64,000 nt of DNA from Streptomyces paradoxus (GCF_014202475.1 NZ_JACHGV010000002.1:310001-374000), one strand, 5' to 3'; numbered from the stretch's first letter, positions 34,518 to 43,145 are shown. The notes: generated by a model from the letters alone, not told the origin. Translations and numbers: made by a program.

Positions 34518-35435
34518 ATGTGGTGGGGAGTGGCCGCGGCGCTGCTGGCGAACACCCTGTACAGCCTGGGCTTCGTGCTGGAGAAACGGGCGCTCACCTC
34601 GCTCCCCGAGGTGAGCATCCGGCAACCGGCCCGGCTGCTGCGCCTCGTCCTCGGAAGCCCGCTGTGGATCGGCGGGTCCCTCGCCCTGGCCGCGGGTTTC
34701 GCCGCGCAGCTCGTCGTCTACCGCACCCTGCCGATCGCCGCCGCCCAGGGCATCTTCGTCTCCGGCCTGGTGCTGCTCGTGCTGCTGTCGGCGCGGCTGC
34801 TCGGGGAGGAGACGTCCGGCCGGGAGCGGTACGCGCTGGGCGCGATCCTGCTGGCGCTGCTGATGGTGGTGCTGTCGCTGCGGGAGGGCTCGGACACCGT
34901 CAGCCAGGACGCGCCCTACCAGCTGATCCTGCTGGTGTGCGTACCGGCGCTGGCGGCCGGGGTATGGCTGTACGGCTCGGCCGAGCGGCGCACGCGCAAC
35001 CGGCACCGGCGGCCCACGACCGGCGTCGAGTACGGCGTGGCCGTGGGCCTGCTGTACGGGGTCAGCTCGCTGGCCATCAAGGGCGTCTCCGGCCATCTGA
35101 CGACCCACGGGATCGGCGGCGCCCTCGTGGACCTGCTGAGCTCCCCCTATCCGTATCTGCTGCTGTTCACCGGCGTGTTCGGCCTGGTCATGTCCCAGGC
35201 GGCGCTGCAACGCTGCCGGGCCTCGCTGATCGTGCCGGTGTGCACGACCGTGACGTCCCTGTTCACGGCGGTGCTCGGCACGCTGTCGTTCGGCGAAGCG
35301 CTGCCGGACGAGCCCCTGCGGCTCGCGCTGCGGGTGGCGGGCACGGCCCTGGCGGTCGCCGTCCTGCTGACCATGCCGAAGCACGACACCGCTCCCCAAC
35401 CCTCCCCACCCGCCAAGGAGCTCGCATCCCCATGA
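34518..35435 (+). CDS. EamA/DMT-type multi-pass transporter
   Basis: The protein has 305 residues and starts at ATG 34518, three bases after the previous stop. It has nine to ten hydrophobic segments in two halves, with a charged cytoplasmic loop (ERRTRNRHRRPTTG) between them, as in the DMT superfamily. The second half begins YGVAVGLLYGVSSLAIKGV. In this operon it may flip or export the glycolipid or an isoprenoid-linked sugar; that role is inferred from context only. Confidence 0.8.
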   Translation: MWWGVAAALLANTLYSLGFVLEKRALTSLPEVSIRQPARLLRLVLGSPLWIGGSLALAAGFAAQLVVYRTLPIAAAQGIFVSGLVLLVLLSARLLGEETSGRERYALGAILLALLMVVLSLREGSDTVSQDAPYQLILLVCVPALAAGVWLYGSAERRTRNRHRRPTTGVEYGVAVGLLYGVSSLAIKGVSGHLTTHGIGGALVDLLSSPYPYLLLFTGVFGLVMSQAALQRCRASLIVPVCTTVTSLFTAVLGTLSFGEALPDEPLRLALRVAGTALAVAVLLTMPKHDTAPQPSPPAKELASP

Positions 35436-35653
35436 AGCCCGACGACCCGCTGCTGAAGATCCTGGCGTGCCCGCTCGACAAGGGCCCGCTGCACCTGCTG
35501 GCCGAGGAGGCCGGGCAGGAGGAGGCGCTGTACAACCCGCGCCTGCACCGCCGTTACCCGATCACCGACGGCATTCCGCAGCTGCTGCCGTCCTCGGGGG
35601 AACAGGTGCCGGACGACGAGCACGAGGAACTCCTGAAGAGGATGGCACCGTGA
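35432..35653 (+). CDS. Trm112-like small protein
   Basis: This 73-residue protein starts at ATG 35432 and overlaps the transporter stop (ATGA). It has the Trm112 pattern: LLKILACPLDKGPL at the start and RRYPITDGIPQLLP toward the end. Only one cysteine of the usual zinc set remains. Such proteins stabilise partner methyltransferases; the FkbM gene that follows with an overlap is an obvious candidate partner here. Confidence 0.82.
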   Translation: MKPDDPLLKILACPLDKGPLHLLAEEAGQEEALYNPRLHRRYPITDGIPQLLPSSGEQVPDDEHEELLKRMAP

Positions 35654-36477
35654 CCAGCCTGGCGGCCCGTGTCGCCCCTCTGCTGCCCACCCGCCTGGTG
35701 GCCGCGGCGGCCCGGGCGCTCTACCCCCGGTTCGAACCGGAGCTGGCACGGCTCGCCGAGCTGTGCCCGCCGGGCTGCCGTACGGCGGTGGACGTCGGCG
35801 GCTGGTACGGGCCCTGGACCCACCGTCTGTCGGGCCTCGCCGAGCGGGTCGTGACGGTCGAGCCGGTGCCCCATCTGGCCCGGCTGCTGGTCGCCGCCGC
35901 CCCGGCGAACGTCCGGGTGGTCCGGGCGGCCGCCTCGGACCGGCCGGGCATCGCCCGCCTGTGGCTGCCCTCGGACGACTCGGGCGACCGGGGCGTGTCC
36001 TCGCTGGTCCGCCGCGACATCCACGGCCGCGCGCTGGACGTCCCCTGCGTCACGCTGGACGAGCTGGGCCTGCGCGACGTCGGCTTCATCAAGATCGACG
36101 TGGACGGCAACGAGCCGGCGGTGCTGCGCGGCGCGACGGGTCTGCTGGCCCGCGACCGGCCGGCCCTGTTCGTGGAGCTGGAGTCGCGCATCCAGCCGAT
36201 CGCGCCGGTGGTGACCTATCTGTCCCTGCTGGGCTACGACGGCTGGGTCCTGCCCGGCGACACCTGGGTGCCGTTGTCGAAGTTCCCGCTGGAGGACCAC
36301 CAGGCCCGCGCGTCGTACGTCGTCTCCCACGGCCTGCTCCGCCGCGTCCTGCCCTCCCCGCTCCTGCGGGGCCCTCGCTACGTCAACTCCGTCCTGTTCC
36401 TCCCCGACGGCCGCCGTCCGGGCAGGACCCCGGTGGGCGACGATGGGACCCATGCCCTCCGCAAAGCACCCCGCTAG
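35650..36477 (+). CDS. FkbM-family methyltransferase
   Basis: The protein has 275 residues and starts at GTG 35650, overlapping the Trm112-like stop (GTGA). The SAM site reads AVDVGGWYGPWTHRL, the ribose-binding acidic residue is in VVTVEPVPHL, and the FkbM core VGFIKIDVDGNEPAVLRGA is intact. Family members usually methylate hydroxyl groups of sugars or polyketides. It ends the coupled operon; the following gene overlaps its last 35 bases in another frame. Confidence 0.88.
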   Translation: MTSLAARVAPLLPTRLVAAAARALYPRFEPELARLAELCPPGCRTAVDVGGWYGPWTHRLSGLAERVVTVEPVPHLARLLVAAAPANVRVVRAAASDRPGIARLWLPSDDSGDRGVSSLVRRDIHGRALDVPCVTLDELGLRDVGFIKIDVDGNEPAVLRGATGLLARDRPALFVELESRIQPIAPVVTYLSLLGYDGWVLPGDTWVPLSKFPLEDHQARASYVVSHGLLRRVLPSPLLRGPRYVNSVLFLPDGRRPGRTPVGDDGTHALRKAPR

Positions 36478-37051
36478 CCCCTTCACCCCGCTCGACTTCC
36501 AGCTGGTGCTGCTGCGCCGCATGGCCGACCACAACCCCGGCCTGGTGGAGGACGCCCGCCATGAGCTGGGGGTGTCGATCGCGGACATGCGCGAGGCCAA
36601 CCGGCGGTGGCAGGCGATGGTCCGCTCCCCGCGCTCCCGCGCGCCGCTTTCCCGCTACCGTTCGGTGCTGGGCGAACCGGAGTCCCGCACGCCGCGCCGG
36701 ATCGGCGATCTCGACTGCGAGGCCTGGCTGTGGCCGGTGCCGCTCTGGCCCTCCTTGCGCTTCGAGGTGCTGACCGCCCCGAACCGCGCGGTGTGGAACG
36801 AGTGGCTGGTCCGCGCCCCGGGCGCGAAGGGCCCCGGGCTGCGCACGCTGGACGACCTCACCCCCTGGTCCTGCACGGTCGACGAGGCGGCCCGCGCCTT
36901 CGCCCCGGCACGCCCCCTGGAGGGCACGGCCCCGACCCGGTGGGGACTGGCGTTCACCGCGCCCGACGCCGAGGGCGTCCGGCGGGAGGCCGTCGCGGAG
37001 TTCACCTGGGGGCTGGTGCAGCGGGTGGCCGTCACCGGCGCTCACATCTGA
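36443..37051 (+). CDS. conserved-looking hypothetical protein
   Basis: The protein has 202 residues and begins at ATG 36443 or ATG 36452, inside the end of the FkbM gene. I recognise no family. Its N-terminus (FTPLDFQLVLLRRMADHNPG) and tryptophan-rich centre (DCEAWLWPVPLWPSLRFEVL) look like a soluble, folded protein. Codon use and GC bias match the neighbours. It converges on the efflux-pump gene, with 13 bases between the stops and no visible terminator. Confidence 0.7.
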   Translation: MGPMPSAKHPASPFTPLDFQLVLLRRMADHNPGLVEDARHELGVSIADMREANRRWQAMVRSPRSRAPLSRYRSVLGEPESRTPRRIGDLDCEAWLWPVPLWPSLRFEVLTAPNRAVWNEWLVRAPGAKGPGLRTLDDLTPWSCTVDEAARAFAPARPLEGTAPTRWGLAFTAPDAEGVRREAVAEFTWGLVQRVAVTGAHI

Positions 37052-37064
37052 GGCCCATGCGTCT

Positions 37065-38435
37065 TCAGGAGGTGTCCGTGTGCCGGGTCCTGGCCGGTAC
37101 GCAGCCCCACGCGAGGACCGCCGCCGTCAGATAGGCGAGCGCGCCGATGCCCATGCTGGTCCGGATTCCGGTGCCGTAGTTCGCGGCCGAGGCGAGCAGG
37201 CTGCCGCCGAGCGCGACGCCGGTGGCGCTGCCGACCTGGCGGGTGGTGTTGAACAGGGCGGAGGCGGCCCCCGAGTAGGCCGGGGGCGCGGCGCCCATCA
37301 CGGTGGCGGTGGAGCCGGTGAGGGCGAAAGACGTGCCGAAGCCGGCGGCCATCATCGGGAGCACCAGCAGCCCGTAGGCGGGGTCGGCACCGGCCGCGGC
37401 CCAGCCGGCCAGGCCCAGCGCGGCCAGGAGCATGCCCGAGACGACCAGCGGGCGGTCGCCGGTCCGGCGGGACAGCCGGGCGGACAGGACCGAGGCGAAC
37501 ATCGTCATCGCCACCGCCGGGAACAGCGCGAGACCGGTGCCGAGGGCGCTGTAGCCGCGCTGGTGCTGGAACTCCAGGCTGGCGGTGAACACCATGCCGT
37601 AGAAGCCGAAGTTGAACAGCAGGCCGATGACGGCTCCGCCGCTCATGGCGCGTGAATGCAGCATGCTCAGCGGGAGGGCGGGAGACCTGGCCAGCCGCTC
37701 GCGCAGGGCGAAGGCCGCGGCGGACAGGACGGCCAGGCCCAGACCGGCGAGCACGGCCGGGTCCGACCAGCCGCGCCGCCCGGCCTCGTTGAGCGCCCCG
37801 GTCAGCAGGGCCACCGCCGCGACGACGGCGGCCTGCGCCGGCCAGTCCAGGGCCCGGTCGGCGCGCCGGGGCGAGCGGGCCACGTTCCGCAGCGTCAGCA
37901 CCAGGCAGGCCGCGCCGACGGGCAGGTTGATCAGGAACACCCAGCGCCAGCCGGCCGTGGAGACGAGCAGCCCGCCCAGCAGCGGCCCGGCGGAGGCCGC
38001 GATGCCCGCCATCGATCCCCACAGCCCGAAGGCCCGCGACCGTGCCCCCGGCTCCGGGTAGGCCTGCTGGAGCAGGGCCAGCGAACCGGGCACGATCAGC
38101 GCCGCGCCGAGCCCCTCCACCAGCCGGGCCGCCACGAGGAAGGCGGCACCGGGCGCGAGCGCGCAGGCCGCCGAGGACGCGGTGAACACCGCCACGCCCC
38201 AGCAGAAGACCCGCCGGTTGCCCAGCCGGTCCCCCAGCGCCCCGCCCGTCAGCAGGAACCCGGCGAAGACCAGCGTGTAGCCGTCGGTGATCCACTGGAT
38301 GCCGGTGAGCGAGGCCGACAGCTCCCGCCCGACCACCGGCACGGCGACGTTGATGACCGTCACATCGAGGATCACCATGAAGTACCCGGCGCACACCGCG
38401 AGCAGCGGTGCCCAGGTCCGTTGCTCGGGGGGCAT
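37065..38435 (-). CDS. MFS drug efflux transporter, DHA2 (EmrB/QacA) type
   Basis: This 456-residue protein has 13-14 membrane segments. It has the DHA2 signatures: FMVILDVTVINVAVPVV in the first helix, WITDGYTLVFAGFLLTGG in the second, motif A as GDRLGNRR and motif C near GIAASAGPLLGGLL. Such pumps expel drugs or metabolites using the proton gradient. The start ATG 38435 has no ribosome-binding site; instead the perfect palindrome GTGGTACCAC sits immediately upstream, which suggests repressor control and perhaps a leaderless message. Confidence 0.92.
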   Translation of the reverse strand: MPPEQRTWAPLLAVCAGYFMVILDVTVINVAVPVVGRELSASLTGIQWITDGYTLVFAGFLLTGGALGDRLGNRRVFCWGVAVFTASSAACALAPGAAFLVAARLVEGLGAALIVPGSLALLQQAYPEPGARSRAFGLWGSMAGIAASAGPLLGGLLVSTAGWRWVFLINLPVGAACLVLTLRNVARSPRRADRALDWPAQAAVVAAVALLTGALNEAGRRGWSDPAVLAGLGLAVLSAAAFALRERLARSPALPLSMLHSRAMSGGAVIGLLFNFGFYGMVFTASLEFQHQRGYSALGTGLALFPAVAMTMFASVLSARLSRRTGDRPLVVSGMLLAALGLAGWAAAGADPAYGLLVLPMMAAGFGTSFALTGSTATVMGAAPPAYSGAASALFNTTRQVGSATGVALGGSLLASAANYGTGIRTSMGIGALAYLTAAVLAWGCVPARTRHTDTS

Positions 38436-38436
38436 G

Positions 38437-38446
38437 GTGGTACCAC
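38437..38446 (-). promoter_or_regulatory. palindrome abutting the efflux-pump start codon
   Basis: The perfect 10-base palindrome GTGGTACCAC lies one base before the start codon of the DHA2 pump and takes the place of a ribosome-binding site. A TetR- or MarR-type repressor bound here would block transcription of a leaderless message. Confidence 0.4.
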
Positions 38447-38466
38447 TACACCAAAAGCCTCACCCG

Positions 38467-38480
38467 GGGGCGTATGCCCC
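38467..38480 (-). terminator. hairpin terminator after the ATP-grasp gene
   Basis: On the minus strand GGGGC and GCCCC pair around ATAC, 11 bases after the ATP-grasp stop. A TTTT run follows about ten bases later. It separates the ATP-grasp gene from the efflux pump downstream. Confidence 0.5.
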
Positions 38481-38491
38481 GCTTGTCGTGC

Positions 38492-39370
38492 TCAGCCGGC
38501 GGCGGCCAGCACCGCCTCCACCACTCTCGGCAGGCTGTCCGGATGCAGATGGAGGAACAGGTTCGGCTCGATCAGCTCCAGCTCCATCACGCACGGCTCG
38601 CCGTCCGGCCCGGTGACCAGGTCCACGCGCGCGTACAGCAGGTCCGCGCCCCCGGGTGCGGCGGCCAGCGCCCGTTCGGCGACGGCCAGTTCGGCGGCGG
38701 CCGGCTCCCAGGGGCGGAGGTCGGGGTGGGCGACCTTGTCGGCGTCGTACGGCGTGCCCGGCGCGAGGACGGCGCCCTTGACGCTCGCGTGCAGCAGGCG
38801 CCCGCCGAAGAACTGCAGGGCCCGCTCGCCGTGGGTGTCGATGCCGGTCAGGTAGGGCTGCACCATGACGGTGAACCCCTCGGCGTGCATGCGCTCGGCC
38901 TGCCGCACGGCGGCGTCCCGCTCCCCGGCCGGGTAGCGGGCGGCGTACCGGGCACCGGCCCCGGAGGCGGGCTTCACGACGTACTCGCCGTCGGCGGGCA
39001 GGGCGACGGGGTCGCCGGGCGCGAAGTACCGGGTGGGCACGACGGGCACTCCGGCCTCCGAGAGCCGCCCGAGGTAGCGCTTGTCGGCGTTCCACCGCAC
39101 GACACCGGCCGGATTGGCGAGCCGGGTCGTCTTCGCGCACCGCTCGGCCCACGCCGCGAACTCCTCGGCGCGCCAGCTGTAGTCCCAGGTGGAGCGGATG
39201 AGGGCGAGGTCGAAGGCGGCCCAGTCCACGTCCGGGCCGTCCCAGGGAACGGCGACGGCGTCGGCCCCGGCGTCCCGCAGCGCCCGCACCAGCACGGGCA
39301 GGTCGCGGTCCTTGTGCTCCTCGCCGCGGGGGTCGTAGGTGACGACGGCGATGCGCGGGGTGCCGGCCAC
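38492..39370 (-). CDS. ATP-grasp domain protein (peptide or amino-acid ligase type)
   Basis: The protein has 292 residues. GTG 39370, five bases after GGAG, gives a start at AGTPRIAVVTYDPRG; the open frame to 39445 adds no plausible sequence. The ATP-grasp features are YVVKPASGAGARYAARY (phosphate loop region), a central VQPYLTGIDTHGERALQFF, and CVMELELIEPNLFLHLHP, which carries the metal-binding Glu and Asn. Related Streptomyces proteins resemble the glutathione-synthetase fold. The acceptor is unknown. It lies upstream of the efflux pump but is separated from it by a terminator. Confidence 0.82.
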   Translation of the reverse strand: MAGTPRIAVVTYDPRGEEHKDRDLPVLVRALRDAGADAVAVPWDGPDVDWAAFDLALIRSTWDYSWRAEEFAAWAERCAKTTRLANPAGVVRWNADKRYLGRLSEAGVPVVPTRYFAPGDPVALPADGEYVVKPASGAGARYAARYPAGERDAAVRQAERMHAEGFTVMVQPYLTGIDTHGERALQFFGGRLLHASVKGAVLAPGTPYDADKVAHPDLRPWEPAAAELAVAERALAAAPGGADLLYARVDLVTGPDGEPCVMELELIEPNLFLHLHPDSLPRVVEAVLAAAG

Positions 39371-39450
39371 GGCGACTCCATCCTCGTACGGACGATCGAT
39401 TGGATGTCCGTCGCAGGCTAACAATCCCGTCCGGAACCGCGACACCCTGT

Positions 39451-39481
39451 TTGACCTTCACCTTCGGTGAAGCCCCAGCAT
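39451..39481 (+). promoter_or_regulatory. MerR-type promoter with operator between -35 and -10
   Basis: TTGACC (39451-39456) is followed, at the 19-base spacing typical of MerR-regulated promoters, by a weak -10 CAGCAT. The perfect inverted repeat CTTCACC-TTC-GGTGAAG (39456-39472) lies between them. It sits 60 bases before a MerR gene remnant and reads toward it and matB. Confidence 0.55.
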
Positions 39482-39532
39482 CGGTGGCGGAACGAGGACG
39501 AGCGCGAGGAGCGCGGGACCGCAGGGGGTCGC

Positions 39533-39820
39533 ATGGCCATGCTGACGATCGGCGCGTTCGCGAGGGCGTGCCGGCTCTCGCCGAAGGCACTGCGCCTGTA
39601 CGACGAGCTGGACCTGCTGCGGCCCGCCCGCGTGGACCCGGACACCGGATACCGCTACTACGCGGCCGGGCAGCTGGAGGGGGCCCGGCTGGTGGCGTGG
39701 CTGCGGCGGCTGGGCATGCCGCTGGCCGAGATCCGCCGGGTGTGTCTCCTGTCGACGTCAGCCCGTTCTCCTCCGACGGCGCACCGGACGTCGACCGCGA
39801 GCGTTTCTTCCGGCAGTTGA
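39533..39820 (+). pseudogene. MerR-family regulator, truncated or frameshifted
   Basis: ATG 39533 follows GGGGG by four bases and starts a normal MerR DNA-binding domain: [20 protein letters not shown], then [16 protein letters not shown] and TGYRYY. After LAEIRRV the sequence turns into a serine/threonine/proline-rich string and stops, so only about 70 of the expected 120 or more residues are MerR-like. A neighbouring frame (39742-39927) reads a plausible but unrelated peptide containing [19 protein letters not shown] and ends three bases before matB. A deletion joining two genes, or a frameshift, would explain this. Confidence 0.6.
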
Positions 39821-39930
39821 TGGTGTACGGAGAGATCGTGGTCGCGGTCGTCCCCGGCTGGGGGCAGCCCACCCGCCGATCAGTGGAGCAGGCAGACAGC
39901 TGCCCGCAGACAGCTAAGGAGATGTGACGC

Positions 39931-41376
39931 GTGACCTCTCTCTTCCCGGCCCTGACCGGCGGCTCGGCCGACCGGCCCGCCCTGCGGTTCGGCGAGCGCT
40001 CACTGACGTACGGGGAACTCGCCGCCGCGGCCGGTGCGACGGCCGAACGCATCGGGGACGCCCGCCGGGTCGCCGTCTGGGCGACGCCCACGATGGAGAC
40101 GGCCGTCGCCGTCGTCGCCGCGCTGCTGGCCGGAGTGCCCGCCGTGCCGCTCAACCCCAAGTCCGGCGAGAAGGAACTCGGGCACATCCTGGCCGACAGC
40201 GCCCCCGGCCTGGTGCTCACGGCGCCCGACGACCAACTCCCCGCGTCCGTAGGGGCCCTGACCCGTCTGGACGTCGACGTGCACGGCACCGGAACCGCCC
40301 CCGTGGAGCCCGCCGACGACAGCGCCCCGGCCCTGATCGTCTACACCTCCGGCACCACCGGCCCGCCCAAGGGCGCCGTCGTGCCCCGCCGGGCCATCGC
40401 GAGCACCCTGGACGCCCTGGCCGACGCCTGGCAGTGGACCGGCGACGACGTCCTCGTCCACGGACTGCCGTTGTTCCACGTGCACGGCCTGGTGCTGGGC
40501 ATCCTCGGCCCGCTGCGGCGCGGCGGGTCGGTGCGGCACCTGGGCCGCTTCAGCACCCAGGGCGTCGCCCGCGAGCTGAACACCGGCGCGACCATGCTGT
40601 TCGGCGTGCCGACGATGTACCACCGGATCGCCGAGGCCGTGACGAGCGACCCGGAGCTGGTGAAGGCGCTGACCGGGGCGCGGCTGCTGGTCTCCGGCTC
40701 GGCGGCGCTGCCCGTGCACGACCACGGCCGGATCGCGACCGCGACCGGGCGGCGGGTGATCGAGCGGTACGGCATGACGGAGACGCTGATGAACACCAGC
40801 GTCCGCGCCGACGGCGAGGCCCGCCCGGGCACGGTCGGCGTGCCCCTGCCGGGCGTGGAGCTGCGGCTGGTCGAGGAGGACGGTTCGCAGGTCGCCGCGT
40901 ACGACGGGGAGACGGTCGGCGAGATCCAGGTGCGCGGGCCGAACCTGTTCACCGAGTACCTCAACCGTCCCGACGCCACCGCCGCCGCCTTCACCGCCGA
41001 CGGCTTCTTCCGCACCGGCGACATGGCGGTGCGCGACCCCGACGGCTACGTCCGGATCGTCGGCCGCAAGGCCACCGACCTGATCAAGAGCGGCGGTTAC
41101 AAGATCGGGGCCGGTGAGATCGAGAACGCCCTCCTCGAACACCCCGGGGTGCGGGAGGCGGCCGTCACCGGGGAGCCGGACGCCGACCTGGGTGAGCGGA
41201 TCGTGGCGTGGATCGTGCCGGCGGATCCCCAGGCGCCGCCCGGGCTGGAGGAGTTGGCCGGTCATGTGGCGCGGCGGCTCGCCCCGCACAAGCGGCCGCG
41301 GGTCGTGCACCACCTCGACGCGCTGCCCCGCAACGACATGGGGAAGATCATGAAGCGGGCGCTGACCCATGGCTGA
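39931..41376 (+). CDS. matB: malonyl-CoA synthetase
   Basis: This 481-residue acyl-adenylate ligase forms malonyl-CoA from malonate, CoA and ATP, and can supply extender units to polyketide synthesis. GTG 39931 follows AAGGAG. The family motifs are all present: YTSGTTGPPKGAV (phosphate loop), the YGMTETLMNTS core, GDMAVRDPDGYV, and the C-terminal IKSGGYKIGAGEIE and DMGKIMKRAL with the catalytic lysine. The sequence is very close to what I remember of Streptomyces coelicolor MatB. Its end overlaps the carboxyltransferase gene by eight bases. Confidence 0.93.
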   Translation: MTSLFPALTGGSADRPALRFGERSLTYGELAAAAGATAERIGDARRVAVWATPTMETAVAVVAALLAGVPAVPLNPKSGEKELGHILADSAPGLVLTAPDDQLPASVGALTRLDVDVHGTGTAPVEPADDSAPALIVYTSGTTGPPKGAVVPRRAIASTLDALADAWQWTGDDVLVHGLPLFHVHGLVLGILGPLRRGGSVRHLGRFSTQGVARELNTGATMLFGVPTMYHRIAEAVTSDPELVKALTGARLLVSGSAALPVHDHGRIATATGRRVIERYGMTETLMNTSVRADGEARPGTVGVPLPGVELRLVEEDGSQVAAYDGETVGEIQVRGPNLFTEYLNRPDATAAAFTADGFFRTGDMAVRDPDGYVRIVGRKATDLIKSGGYKIGAGEIENALLEHPGVREAAVTGEPDADLGERIVAWIVPADPQAPPGLEELAGHVARRLAPHKRPRVVHHLDALPRNDMGKIMKRALTHG

Positions 41377-42718
41377 GCGCTACTCCGCCCGCGAGGCCGT
41401 GAGCGCCCTCGCCGACGACGCGACCTTCGCCGAACTCCCCGTCCCCGCACGGCGACCGAAGCCCGACGGCCCGCTCGGCTGGCCGGGCTACGACGCCTCC
41501 CGCGCCCGGGCCGCCGAACGCACCGGCGAGCAGGAGTCCGTGGTGTGCGGCACCGCCCGCGTCGGCGGCACCCGGACGGTGCTGATCGCGTTCGAGTTCG
41601 GGTTCCTCGGCGGCTCCCTGGGCGAGGGCACCGGCGACCGGCTGGAGGCGGCGTACGCGTACGCCCGTGAACGCCGCCTCCCGGTCGTGCCGCTGGTGGC
41701 GACGGGCGGCAGCCGGATGCAGGAGGGCATGCGGGCGCTGACCCAACTCCAGCGCGTGGCACGTCAGTCGGCGCTCACCCGGGAGGCCGGTCTCGCGCAG
41801 GTCGCGGTCCTGCGCGACCCGACGACCGGGGGCGGCTGGGCCACCCTGGGCGCGGGCGCCGACGTGGTGCTCGCGCTCCCCGGCGCCCAGGTCGGCTTCG
41901 CCGGCTCCCGGGTACGGCCGGCCGACGCGGACCCGGCGGCGTACACCGCGGAGGCGCAGCTCGCGGCGGGCGCGGCCGACGCGGTCGTACGGCCGGAGGA
42001 GCTTCGGGAGACACTCGGGCGGTGGCTGCGGCTGCTGGCGTGCCCGTCCACCACGCCCGCGCCGCCGCCCGGAGCGCTCGGCGAGACCGCGGTCCTGCCC
42101 GTCACCGGCTGGGACGCCGTCCGCCGCGCCCGTTCCCCGCGACGGCCGCGCGCCACCGCCTACCTGGACGCGTACTTCACCGACCGGGTCGCGATCAGCG
42201 GCGACCGCTGCGGCGGCACCGACCCGGACGGCATGCTGTGCGGCTTCGGCACCCACGAGGGCCGGACCGTCGCCTACGCCGCGCAGACCGGGACCGCGAC
42301 CCGCCCCGCCGGATACCGCACCGCCGCCCGGCTGATCCGCCTCGCGGACCGGCTCGGCATCCCGGTGCTGACCCTCGTGGACACCCCGGGGGCGGCCAAC
42401 GACGCGGAGGCGGAGCGGCAGGGCGCGGGCGCGGCCATCGCCGACGTCTTCGCCGCGGTCGCGGGCGCCCGCACCCCCGTGACCACGCTGGTGATCGGCG
42501 AGGGCGGCTCCGGCGGCGCACTGGCCCTGACCGCGCCCGGCAACACCTGGGCCACGCCCGACAGTTACTTCTCGGTGATCGCCCCCGAACTCGCGGCGGC
42601 GATCCTCAAACGGCCCCCGCGCGAGGTGGAGGCGACGGCGGACCAACTCCGCATCCGGCCGCAGGACTTGGTGGAGCTGGGGGTGATCCGGGGCATCGTC
42701 GGTGGTGAGTTCGGCTGA
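41369..42718 (+). CDS. acetyl/propionyl-CoA carboxylase-type carboxyltransferase (fused halves)
   Basis: The protein has 449 residues and starts at ATG 41369, inside the end of matB. It joins an AccD-like N-terminal half (FLGGSLGEGTGDRLEAAYAY, then GGSRMQEGM) to an AccA-like C-terminal half (TLVDTPGAANDAEAERQGAG, then VIGEGGSGGALAL). These halves bind acyl-CoA and biotin in acyl-CoA carboxylases. No biotin carrier or carboxylase is encoded here. The coupling to matB suggests work on malonyl-CoA, for example decarboxylation or transcarboxylation, but that is inferred. Confidence 0.88.
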   Translation: MAERYSAREAVSALADDATFAELPVPARRPKPDGPLGWPGYDASRARAAERTGEQESVVCGTARVGGTRTVLIAFEFGFLGGSLGEGTGDRLEAAYAYARERRLPVVPLVATGGSRMQEGMRALTQLQRVARQSALTREAGLAQVAVLRDPTTGGGWATLGAGADVVLALPGAQVGFAGSRVRPADADPAAYTAEAQLAAGAADAVVRPEELRETLGRWLRLLACPSTTPAPPPGALGETAVLPVTGWDAVRRARSPRRPRATAYLDAYFTDRVAISGDRCGGTDPDGMLCGFGTHEGRTVAYAAQTGTATRPAGYRTAARLIRLADRLGIPVLTLVDTPGAANDAEAERQGAGAAIADVFAAVAGARTPVTTLVIGEGGSGGALALTAPGNTWATPDSYFSVIAPELAAAILKRPPREVEATADQLRIRPQDLVELGVIRGIVGGEFG

Positions 42719-42788
42719 TGCCCCCTGCGTCATCGAGCACCTTCCGTCACAATGGTGCTGCCCAGCGCAATCGGACGACGGGGGTGTC

Positions 42789-43145
42789 GTGGACGGTTTG
42801 GTCGAGTTCAAGACCGATGACGGGGCCGTGGTCGCGGTCGAGGCGGTGGAGGGGGCGTCCGGCTCCCGCCTGGTCGCCCGCGGCGACGGCACGGTCCAGG
42901 CGGCGCGCACCTTCGAGGGCGCCCTGGACGGTGTTCGGGCGGCCGCCGAGTCCGCGCTGCGCGTCTTCCGGGACGGCTCGCTGAAGCCGGACGGTGTGGA
43001 GATCGAGTTCGGGGTGAAACTGGCCGCCGAGACGGGCGCGTTCATCGCCAAGGGCACCGCCGAGGGCCATCTGGTGGTCAGACTGACCTGGTCCCCGTCG
43101 GCCCCGGCGGCCCCGTCCGCGCCGGAGGCCGGCGCGGCCTCATGA
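42789..43145 (+). CDS. CU044_2847-type trypsin-co-occurring domain protein
   Basis: This 118-residue protein starts at GTG 42789, five bases after GGGGG. It is a single small alpha/beta domain: a VEFKTDDGAVVAVEAVEG start, a central LDGVRAAAESALRVFRDGS helix, and a KPDGVEIEFGVKLAAETGAF strand-helix ending with GHLVVRLTW. This fits the CU044_2847/Trypco1 family, which occurs beside trypsin-like proteases in predicted conflict systems. Its stop overlaps the protease start (ATGA). It probably binds or regulates the protease. Confidence 0.82.
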   Translation: MDGLVEFKTDDGAVVAVEAVEGASGSRLVARGDGTVQAARTFEGALDGVRAAAESALRVFRDGSLKPDGVEIEFGVKLAAETGAFIAKGTAEGHLVVRLTWSPSAPAAPSAPEAGAAS

